A stretch of DNA of 22,148 bases from positions 1 to 22,148 of the forward strand of contig JAPTJF010000667.1 in the NCBI GenBank assembly GCA_029339195.1, written 5' to 3'. The position numbers were made by a program, and so were the translations under genes. This DNA comes from Micractinium sp. NFX-FRZ (lineage: Eukaryota > Chlorophyta > Trebouxiophyceae > Chlorellales > Chlorellaceae). Within the stretch, counting starts at the first letter, position 1; every line of letters begins with the position of its first letter. Of the stretch, positions 9,309 through 17,318 are shown one piece after another. The notes beneath the pieces are model-generated. The model was not told where the DNA came from. It searched no databases and saw only the letters and a program-made list of their open reading frames with translations.

Positions 9309-10154
9309 ATGGGAGACGAGTTGGCAGTCCGGCTGTTCAAGGCAGCTGCACATGGCAGGGAGGAGGGTGTGCGGGCGTGTCTGTCGTGCGGCGCCGACCC
9401 GGATGGCAGAGTGCCATGGAGCGCCCGCACACCGCTGTGCCTGGCCGCCTCTGGAGGGCACACCGCCTGCCTGCAGCTGCTGCTGGCGGGAGGGGCAGAC
9501 CCCAGCGTGGCACCCAAGGATGGCTCCTTGGCGCCCCTCTGTGCCGCCGCCTCTTCCGGCAATGCGGCCTGCGTGTCGGCGCTATTGGCGGCGGGGGCGC
9601 GGCCGTCGCCCAGCCCCAGCCCCGCCGCCGGCACGACAGCCTGGCACTTGGCAGTCCTGCAGCACAACACGTCGCTGCTGCAGCACAGCACGTCAGTGCT
9701 GCAGCTGCTGCTGGCGGCGGCGCCAGAGGGGGCGTTACTGAGGAATGCGGCGGGGCAGACGCCGCTGGCGCTGGCGTTGGCGTTTGGCTGCACAGAGGCG
9801 GCATGCTGCCTGCTGCAGGAGGCCATGCTGCCGCCAGCTGGCGAGGTGTTAGCGGCGCTCAACTCTGGGAGAGAGAAGGCGGCACCGCTGTATGCCACCT
9901 TCATTGCCCGCCAGCCGCTGGGGCCGGCAGAGTGGGCGCTGGTGCCGGCGCACTGCCCGGGGCTGGGCGCCGCTTTGCCCGCTGTGCTGCAGCGCTCGGC
10001 AGAGGAGGCAGCGCAGCTGGTGCGGCACATGCCGCCGGCCGACTGGCAGCGCCTGCGGGCGGCGGCCCTCTGCCTGGGGCGGGCGCAGCGGCAGCGGCGG
10101 GCAGAGCTGCCCACGCCGCTTGTGTGGCGCCTGCTGGCGCTGTCGGCTGCTTAA
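9309..10154 (+). CDS. Ankyrin-repeat protein, single exon
   Basis: A 281-residue open frame runs from ATG 9309 to TAA 10152-10154. Ankyrin units are visible in order: LFKAAAHGREEGVRACLSCG at about 9-28, then TPLCLAASGGHTACLQLLLAGGADP, then APLCAAASSGNAACVSALLAAGA, then TAWHLAV...VLQLLLAAAPEG, then TPLALALAFGCTEAACCLL. The C-terminal 100 residues are helical and Ala-rich without a recognised domain. The TPLxLAxxxGH consensus supports protein-protein binding and gives no specific partner. No signal peptide or membrane segment is evident, so it is probably cytosolic or nuclear. It is the only intronless coding region here and also the only one without echoes around it. It follows the SBP-box gene on the same strand, 1.1 kb downstream. 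An acceptor-like site just before the ATG means extra N-terminal sequence is possible. Confidence 0.85.
   Translation: MGDELAVRLFKAAAHGREEGVRACLSCGADPDGRVPWSARTPLCLAASGGHTACLQLLLAGGADPSVAPKDGSLAPLCAAASSGNAACVSALLAAGARPSPSPSPAAGTTAWHLAVLQHNTSLLQHSTSVLQLLLAAAPEGALLRNAAGQTPLALALAFGCTEAACCLLQEAMLPPAGEVLAALNSGREKAAPLYATFIARQPLGPAEWALVPAHCPGLGAALPAVLQRSAEEAAQLVRHMPPADWQRLRAAALCLGRAQRQRRAELPTPLVWRLLALSAA
9657..9698 (+). repeat. 21-base in-frame tandem duplication within an ankyrin unit
   Basis: 9657-9677 and 9678-9698 are adjacent 21-base copies differing at about three positions, coding LQHNTSL and LQHSTSV. Removing one copy restores a normal-length ankyrin unit, so this is a fairly recent seven-residue insertion. 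Confidence 0.85.
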
Positions 10155-10272
10155 GGTGCTGACCTGACCAACCTAATCTGGCATGGCAGTGGTGCTGACC
10201 TAATTCAAACTCAACCTGTGGGCTTCCCCTGCTTGCTAATAGACATGTTGTATTGCATCTGTTGCACCAGCC

Positions 10273-10277
10273 TGTAA
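10273..10277 (+). terminator. TGTAA polyadenylation signal of the ankyrin gene
   Basis: TGTAA lies 119 bases after the ankyrin stop codon, a typical distance for a green-algal 3' UTR. Confidence 0.7.
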
Positions 10278-10470
10278 CCCTTTGGGAGTGTGATGACAGA
10301 CTGTGGCACGGATGACACGACACTTTGCCCCTCTGCCTGCCCGCCTGCCTGCCTGCGCGCCTACCTGCCTGCCCGCAACACCAGCCCGCCAGTCTGCCTT
10401 CCGTCTGCGCCATGCCTGCCCTGCCCGCCGCCTGCGTGTCATGAGTTCTGGCTGAAAAGAGGGGGCGTCA

Positions 10471-10475
10471 TTACA
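10471..10475 (-). terminator. TGTAA polyadenylation signal of the amidohydrolase gene (minus strand)
   Basis: TTACA on the plus strand reads TGTAA on the minus strand, about 550 bases past the stop at 11028. It faces the ankyrin gene's signal about 200 bases away, so the two genes converge without overlapping coding regions. Confidence 0.55.
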
Positions 10476-11027
10476 CAACAAGGGAGCAGGCGCACAGGTT
10501 GGAACAAGCAAGGGTTTGAAAAAGCAAGGAGGAACTGACCACTGAAGGACTGGGGAAAATTTGGAAGAGCTTCTGAAAATGGGACGGCATGAAAACAGAT
10601 CAGCCGGTTGGAAGGGGATGTGTGCTTCCTTTCTCTATTTCGTGTGCTGTTGAGTTGGGCGCAAACATGCCGCTGGGAACAGGGCAGAGCACGGCACGGC
10701 AGGAGAGCAGTGTGTTGCGCATATGCATGTGTGGCACTTCTTCATTCACGGGGGTGGAGATGCCGCCTCGCCTGCACACGCCTGCCACAGGCCGTGGCCG
10801 GGCGCTTGCCAGCGCAGCAGGCGAGAGTCCACCGGGAGCTGGCCTGCACACCTGCCTGGGGGGAGCCTCGCAGGGAGAGCTGCCGTGCCTGCCCGTGGGG
10901 CGCCTGCCTGCCCCCGGGCTGCACGGGGGTGCGCCGCGCCGAGAAGCCTGGCGTCCCAGCCGGGACAGGCTCTTGCCCTACCGCATGCCATGCCCCTAAA
11001 ATGCTTCCTGTGTGGGCTCGCCCCTCA

Positions 11028-14000
11028 TCACAGCTCGGTCTTTGCGTCGGCGGCGTCGCCCGCCAGCCTGGCCAGCGTCAGAGCCAGCACCTCCACGCCG
11101 CGCCCCACATCCTGCAACGCATGGGCGTGCAAGCAACACATATCCCTTAGTTTGTTTCCCAACGACACGGGGCGTGTCAGTGCCAGCCTGGCCAGCAGCA
11201 GCACCAGCACCTGCACACTCCACGCCCTGCAACCCACAAACTAGTGTGCAGGGGCGGGTGTGCGGTCATGACGCGCGGGGCTGCATTGCACGGCGGGGCT
11301 GAAGTGCAGCGCACACCCACTGTGGGCTCCACCTCCCACCCTCCCCAGCCAGCGGCAGGGGCACACCTCTGGGGTGGCAAACTCGTCGGGGCGGTGGCTC
11401 CAGCCATTGCGGCAGGGGATGAAGATCATGCCGGTGGGGGCAATCTGCGGGGGTGTGTGTGTAGGACGGGGGCAAACTTTGCATGAGGCAATCGAAACTA
11501 GAAGGGGCAGGGGACTGGAGGTCATGCCGGTGGGGGCCACTTGCAGGCGAGGGCAGGGGAGAGACATACAGCTTTGCTGAACCATAGCAAAGAAGGGTGT
11601 GCGTCATGGTGTGCCGCCCCCCTCCCCCGGATAATCCAGAGAAATCAAGATTGCCCACCTGCGCCATGAAGAGGGAGTCGTGGTAGGCGCGGCTGACCAT
11701 GCGCTTGTTGCTGTAACCCAGCTGGCTGCAGCGGGGGAGGGAGGGGCGGAAGAGAGGGGAGGAGGGGAGGCACTCAGCCCAGGTGCCCACACGGGCGGGG
11801 ACGGCAAGAGGGGCATGCAGGCAAGGTTAGGGAAGGCGAATTCCCTGCTGGCACACACCCTGCCAAATGCAACACCACACACACCGTTCACTGCAACACC
11901 CTGCCAATGCAACACCACCCACACACGCCACTCACTCGACGGAGGCCTGCACCGCCGCCACCACATTGTCGCCGCAGGTGGCGGGGGGGTCCTGGTTTAT
12001 CACATCCACACTGTGGCGCACCTGCAGTGGCAGGGAGGAATAAAGGCAGAGTGTTCGTGGGTTCGTAGTGAGGTGCAGTGGCAGGGTAGGGTGGCACGAG
12101 GAGGAGGCGCAGGCTGGCCACACCCTGCTGTGCCGCACTGGTGCATCCAACCACACGTCCCACACAACCCGCCATCCAAATTTCAAACACAGTGCCTACT
12201 GCGCCCCACCTTCCGGCGCTCGGCAATGCGTCCCGCCTCCTCCCGCAGTGCGGCCACAACAGAGTCGCGGCGCGGCCCGTCGATGTCGCGTACATCAATC
12301 TCCAGCAGGGCTTCGCGGGGCACTGCAGGCAGGCAAGGGAAGGGGTGCACATGCGGCTGTTGAGAAGGAGTAGGTGTGATTGATGGGCAGCCAGCAGGGC
12401 CTCACGCGATACAGCAGGCAGGCAAGGGAAGTGGTGCACCTGACCTGTCCGGAAGACAGTAAGCATGCGCACGCGATCGTTCACCAACCGTTCCTTCCCA
12501 CCCCCGCCCAGCCCATCCCGGAGTGGACTGTGGGGGGGCTTGACACCTCCCCGTGTAGCCCACACAGCCTCGGGCCCCGACCCCTTCGCCAACACCCCCA
12601 CAGCATGAGCCCCTTGCCCAGCACCCTGCCCAGCCCACCCACCCACCTGAGTTGACGGCGTTGGGCTTGACGTCCCAGTAGCCCACCGTGCCCACCGTGT
12701 CGATGGCGCCTGAAAAATAGAGGGATGGGCCGAGTCTGCTTTGTGTTAGAGGGTGTGTGCATGGTACAGGGTGTCACACGGGGAGTGGCAGAGGGGGCGT
12801 GCCTCTGACGCTCCAGACCGGCGTAGCAACAAAGCGATCCCAGAAGGATGGGTGCAACGCTGCCAACTGGCTTTCACCATCTTGCATGGGCGGTGCAAGG
12901 CAGTCACCCCAAATGCAACAACGTGCCAGCTCAGCCGCTGACCTGTCGCCAGCACCGTCTTCTCCAGGAACAGCGCCAGCTCAGAGGCCGCCAGCGAGGC
13001 GTCGTTGCGCAGCGGCATCAACTGCGCACCCGCGTGCCCGCCGTCGCCTGCACGGCAGCGGCACCAACAGCTTGCTTGAACACACTGATCGAGATTGCAT
13101 GCTGAAGTCAGCGGGCACGGAGGCATCATCTGCATGCCAGCGTGCCCGCCATCCATGCAGCCCTCCTTTGCCCACCAGGCAAGCGACTGCAAGCTCGTGC
13201 CCCGTGCACACCCCCCCGCATGTCACCCCACTCACACTCCCTGCATGCATGCAAGCGCGCTCAGCACAGCTGTAGACCACCCTCCCTTGATGCGGGCCCT
13301 CTCACCTGAGAAGCGCACCCTGAGGGCCGAGGGGGCGGCAATGGCGGTGACCACCCCGATCTGCACCCCCTCCGCCTCCAGCGTCGGCCCCTGCTCAATG
13401 TGCAACTCCACAAAGGCGTGGAGGTCGGCGGGCGTGCGGCGCGCGCTCCCGATCATCTCCTCATACGTGGCGGCGCCGTAGCCGGCTGCGGGCGGGGGGA
13501 GGATGCGTAGCATTTGAGCACCCAGCTAGGCAGCAGCTCGGGTTAAGGGCCTTCTCAGCAAACTCCGCAAACCCAAGATAATCATAGAAAGCAGTTGCCA
13601 ACAAACAGGCAACCAGCGGCGCACCTGCTGTGGCGGCCGCCAGGTAGGAGGTGCCGTTCTCGTCGCGCCGGCTGTCCAAATACTCGGCATCCAAGACGCC
13701 TGGCCAGGGGAGGGTTGAAGAACACAGCTGGTGGCAGTGTTAAAATGAAAGGAGGGCAGGTCCTGAGGCTGTCAAAGTGCTGGGCACCCAAAACTCCTGG
13801 GAGGTGGGCAGAGAGACGGAAGGGTGGGCACCAGCAGGGGCTGAGCACCCAGGCATGCTGTGTGACGCAGCGCCGCCGGCCGCGTGCTGGCCATAACCAG
13901 CGTGGCCGTAAGGGCAGCAATGCCGGCAGCCCCTCATCCCCTGTGTGCGCAGTGCCTGCAGCCCCAGCCGCACCTGCCACACGCCACACTCCCCACTGCC

Positions 14001-15515
14001 TCTACTGCCTGCCCCCGCTCCAGCTCACCCGCCATGGCGCGGCTGCCGCTGCAGCTGAGCCCAAAGCGGGTGGGCTCCTCTGAAGTGAACATGACCACCT
14101 CCAATGGGCGGGCGGGCTGGAAGCCGGCATCCTTCAGAGCCTTGAGGGCAGCAATGCCGCCAATCACACCTGGAGGGGGGTGGGGGCGAGGGGAGGTGGG
14201 GATGGGAGGAGAGGGGCAGCACTGGTAAGGCGGCGGCATGGGGCGGGAGGGGAGGAGAGGCAGGGGCAAAGGGTTGGGGGAGGCGTGGGAAGCCTTTTTA
14301 GGAGGTGCAGGCACTGCCCACAGGTGTGTGTATAAGTCCTAAAGGGGAGGCCTCGGCCTGTGGCCGTCACTCCCTCCCTCCGCCTTTCTTGCCTCCTCCA
14401 TCTGAAGGCCCCAGCGGCAGCACACACGGGAGGAGGCCCTCGGCGGCACCGGCGGCAGCCCAGCAGCTGCAGCCGCCCGGGCCCTCGCCGGCGGTGTTAT
14501 CACGCGCTCGCCAGCGGGGTGGCGTCCTCATCCCCCCCTGCCTATCTGCCCGCCTGCCCAGCCACACCACCACCCTGCCTCTCAAGGTGAGGTTTGGTTA
14601 GCTCATCAAAACCTCTTCCCCACGTCAATAAATACGCTACGACACGATTTCTTCCCTCACCGGTGGTGCCATCGTAGGCTCCCGCAAGCGGGATTGCGTC
14701 GCAGTGGGAGCCGGTTCCCACAGCGGCAGCGGTGGGGTTGGGGCCTGCAAACGTCATGTGTGTGTAATGAGAGATGTATGGGTGGGATGGGTGCCCTGTA
14801 TTGCCCGCCGTGAGGTAAAAGCCACTGCAAAGGCCCGCCATACGGTCACTGGGGGTGCATATTGTTGCAAGAGGAGATTGGGCAAGCACGGGAACAGGGG
14901 GAGACGCATGGGAGGGGAGGAAGGACTTGCGCACCTTCCACCACTCCATAGATGTTTCCCATCTTGTCCTCACGAATCGTGAGCCCAGCTTCGGTCATCA
15001 GCTGCTTGACGTACGCCCGCCCACGCATGTCGTTCTCTGTGGGCGTTTAATGTTTAGCCAGGCGCAGGGCGGCGGGTCAAAGCGGGGCCCCGGGCCGCGG
15101 AGGCGGGAGGTGGGTGCTGCGCGGGTGGTGCGCAGCGGGGCGCGCTGCCGCCGCTGGGGCTGCAGCAGGAGGGCACGCAGTGTGGTCTCCATCTGCTCTA
15201 CTGGAAGAGATGCGGGTCAGGAGTGCAGGTGGCCCCTAGGCTGGCCGGTGAGAGCCAGGCATGAAGCTGTCTGGCAGCTGGGCCCAGACCTACCCTCGGC
15301 CCGCCTGCCGCCGCCGGTGCCTGCGGCTGCGCACCTGTGAACAGAATGCGGGTCACCGCGGGGTTCGGATCATCGGTAAATGTAGCGAGGTGCATCAGCT
15401 GGTCCACGACCGTCTGCCCATCCACCTTGAGCTCGAGCGCGCGGGAGGCGGGGACCGCACCCAGCACGGCGACGGCCAGCAGCACCGCCATCGCGGCTGC
15501 GCTGATCCTGTGCAT
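11028..15515 (-). CDS. UAH: Ureidoglycolate amidohydrolase (M20/hydantoinase family), 13 exons
   Basis: Exons in transcript order: 15515-15335, 15036-14935, 14744-14661, 14169-14029, 13699-13625, 13485-13306, 13047-12943, 12709-12647, 12322-12210, 12021-11936, 11725-11659, 11444-11367, 11111-11028. All junctions are GT-AG and in phase, giving 452 residues (plant UAH is about 480). UAH hydrolyses (S)-ureidoglycolate to glyoxylate, CO2 and ammonia, the last step of purine/ureide breakdown. Metal and catalytic residues are all present: H108 (GSHCDAIP), D119 (AYDG), E153/E154 (TSEEPTRFG), H223 (ELHIEQGP) and H392 (YHDSLFMA). The C-terminal PTGMIFIPC and SHRPDEF resemble plant UAH rather than allantoate amidohydrolase. 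Residues 1-26 form a hydrophobic signal peptide ending near PASRA, consistent with the ER location of plant UAH. The start is the first in-frame ATG. Allantoate amidohydrolase is the main alternative. Confidence 0.92.
11061..11240 (-). repeat. Echo of the last UAH exon in intron 12
   Basis: The last exon (11028-11111) has a decayed copy at about 11180-11234. Plus-strand landmarks are CCAGCCTGGCCAGCGTCAG in the exon and CCAGCCTGGCCAGCAGCAG in the copy, each ending at CTGCAAC (minus GTTGCAG). The copy keeps the acceptor at 11227-11228, and its phase-0 frame stays open for 76 codons to a stop at 10996. Confidence 0.8.
11410..11550 (-). repeat. Echo of the UAH exon 12 start in intron 11
   Basis: TCATGCCGGTGGGGGC occurs in exon 12 (about 11427-11442) and again at about 11523-11538, with GGCAGGGGA matching a little further on in both. 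The copy retains an AG but its phase-0 frame meets TGA after five codons, so it cannot replace the exon productively. Confidence 0.8.
11845..11935 (-). repeat. Two tandem ~40-base units in UAH intron 10
   Basis: ACACCCTGCCAAATGCAACA and ACACCCTGCCAATGCAACA begin adjacent units, each followed by CCAC(A/C)CACAC and a CACT/TCACT-type end. The second unit reaches the donor of exon 10 (CTCAC at 11931-11935), so the repeat includes donor-side sequence. Confidence 0.75.
12021..12087 (-). repeat. Short echo at the UAH exon 10 acceptor
   Basis: TGCAGTGGCAGGG at the exon 10 acceptor (about 12023-12035) recurs at about 12075-12087. On the minus strand this is the CCCTGCCACTGCA lead-in to the splice site. 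Only the intron side is copied clearly. Confidence 0.6.
12302..12440 (-). repeat. Echo of the UAH exon 9 start in intron 8
   Basis: 12302-12350 and 12391-12440 are about 80% identical over 50 bases, sharing CCAGCAGGGC and GCAGGCAGGCAAGGGAA; spacing is 89 bases. In the copy the acceptor dinucleotide is mutated, so it should not splice. Confidence 0.85.
13009..13160 (-). repeat. Echo of the UAH exon 7 start in intron 6
   Basis: The minus strand near 13128-13160 encodes GGHAGMQMMPP, against GGHAGAQLMPL in the real exon at 13047 downwards. The DNA shares GCGTGCCCGCC and GGCATCA in order. The copy diverges after about 40 bases and loses the NDASLAASELA segment. Confidence 0.8.
13671..13808 (-). 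repeat. Echo of the UAH exon 5 start in intron 4
   Basis: 13671-13710 and 13767-13808 align over about 42 bases (GGCTGTCCAAATACTCGGCA against GGCTGTCAAAGTGCTGGGCA, then CCAAGACGCCTGG against CCAAAACTCCTGG). Spacing is about 96 bases. A third, fainter copy may start near 13837. Confidence 0.75.
13905..14166 (-). repeat. Echo of the UAH exon 4 start in intron 4
   Basis: AGGGCAGCAATGCCG occurs in exon 4 (about 14143-14157) and again at about 13909-13923, on the far side of the exon. The flanks are only weakly similar. Unlike most echoes here, it lies about 235 bases from its source. Confidence 0.55.
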
Positions 15516-16484
15516 TCTAGCAATGTTTGTGAAGGCTCGGGCGCCCTGGAGAGGGTGTGCCGGGTGGGCCCTTTCGGCAACCCCTTGCCTGAGGCTTGCA
15601 AGCGTCGAGAGGGGCAGCAAATGCTCTTGGCACTGTATGTAAGTGGAAGGGATGAAGCATCGGCCGGCAAACCCTCAAGATGAGTGATAGGGCAATGGCC
15701 CGCCCGTGCCGCGCCACCTGGCAGCGGCGGCAGACCTGTGCATGGCTCCTGCTACTCATTGGATCATGGGGTTTACATGGCTGGGCTGTACATGTGTTTT
15801 TGAAAGAGGCGCATTATGGAATGATGTGCCGTGTTCGCGATGAAAGCAGAGGGGCTGGCGGGGCAGGGCGGGAACATCCGCCGCCGCTGCTGCCAGGATC
15901 CAAATTTTTGTGGGCAAGTTGAGAGTACAGGGCATGCGGGGATGCGCCACAGGAAAGCGGCGAAGGGAGGATGCTCGTGTGATTGGGCGCTACGATATGA
16001 GGGCGGGGCTGCCAGGCGGCGGGCGGGCAGGCAGGGCGGAACTGTCCGCCTCTGCTGCTGCCGCCGGGCTTAGCCGGGCAGAACCGAGGAGGGTGAGTGG
16101 CGGGTGTGCAAAGGCATGCAGGGATGCGGCATTGGCATCATGAGCGGGGAATGTGAAAGGGTGCGCTACAAACTGCATCGATGGATGGGTGTTTGAATTG
16201 ATGGGGTGTAGTGCATGAGCACGAGGGTGCGGGCTGGTTCACCCAGGCTGGCCTACCCAGGGGCGAGGCACAGACTAGGGGGTCAGGGGAGCCTGTGCTC
16301 CCGCTGGCCTCTGGCCCGCTGGCTTATTGTGCCTGTTGTTGTTGGCTGCGTGTGTGCTGTCATGGCTGGCGTGTTGTGCCTGTCGCTGCTCTGGCTGCTC
16401 AGCCAGGTGCTGTGCTGAAACCGTGTGCGCTCACGGGGTGCTGTGTGCTGTCCTGCATGCCGGCTTGGGTGGCGCGCCTGCTGC
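15516..16484. other. Intergenic region upstream of UAH; no gene seen
   Basis: This holds the UAH promoter (reading to the left) and the region beyond the 3' end of the next minus-strand gene. No frame shows domain-like sequence. The UAH frame stays open upstream of the ATG at 15515 without another ATG. A degenerate direct repeat (next entry) and GTTGTTG/CTGCTG low-complexity sequence fill most of it. Confidence 0.6.
15836..16131. repeat. Degenerate ~155-base direct repeat upstream of UAH
   Basis: Two blocks recur in the same order. GGGGCTG...GGGCAGGGCGG followed by a (C/T)CCGCC...GCTGCTGCC block occurs near 15850 and near 16004. GGCATGCGGGGATGCGCCA at 15931-15949 matches GGCATGCAGGGATGCGGCA at about 16113-16131. 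The spacer lengths differ, so the copies are old. Confidence 0.6.
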
Positions 16485-16489
16485 TTACA
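16485..16489 (-). terminator. TGTAA polyadenylation signal of the 16799-22086 gene (minus strand)
   Basis: TTACA on the plus strand, about 310 bases beyond the stop codon at 16799, reads TGTAA in the gene's direction. Confidence 0.6.
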
Positions 16490-16798
16490 AGCGCTGTCGC
16501 TGGTTGCTGCCTGATGGCCGCCTGGCTTGCCACCTGCCTTGCTGTGTGATGAGGCTGTCTCCTTCTGCATGTTGCTGTTCACGGGTGCCGCCGCTGTTCC
16601 AAATGTGTGTGCTGGCCCGCTGGGCTGCTTGGAAGCTGGCCTGCAGCTGTGTTGCGACTGCCGTGCATGGGGAGTGCGCTGTGCGTGCGCTGTGCGCTGG
16701 CAACCGGGGCTGCCAGGCGCCCTTCCTGCTGCCGGCTGCTGAGGCTGCCTGACCCTGAACCGCTGCCGGCACTGGCTGCCACTGCTAGAGTCACTCAC

Positions 16799-17275
16799 TC
16801 AGGCCGCTGCGTCCTGCACAGCAGGCTCGCCCTGCGTGGCGCCCCTGCCCTCTCCTGGAGCTGCCGCCGTGCCCTCACCCATGCCGGGGCCAGAGCCCTC
16901 GCCGCCGCCTGCCTGCGGGTTGGTGTCTCCGCCTGCCACGCCACCCGCCTCGCTGGCGCCAGCTGCCGCCGCTGGTTGGGCCTGCGGGTTGGTGTTCCGC
17001 CCCCACCCGCCCATGCGGAAGCAGCTGGTCTTTGCTGGCTTGAAGGCGGCCTTGTACAGGCGCTGCAGCTGGCGGGGCCCCGTGTTGGGCCAGTCGTAGC
17101 GCTGGCACCCCTGCGGTGAGATCATGGGAGAGCAATGCAACACCAGTTCAGAACAATTGTGCCGCTCTGCCCCTGCTGGTGTTAGCCCCTCTGAGCATGG
17201 GCAGGCGCCTGCCTTCCCTCCTGCCCAAACCTGAATTTCCGGAAACACAGAGGCAGGCAAGGGGCACGTGGCGGG

Positions 17276-17318
<43 letters not shown>

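Noticed and set aside
10589..11150. Plus-strand open frames between the ankyrin and UAH genes
   Set aside because: They overlap the UAH 3' UTR and last exon in antisense and show no domain-like sequence.
13461..13694. Read-through protein sequence between UAH exons 5 and 6
   Set aside because: The minus-strand frame across intron 5 runs into stops, and both flanking splice sites and phases are good.
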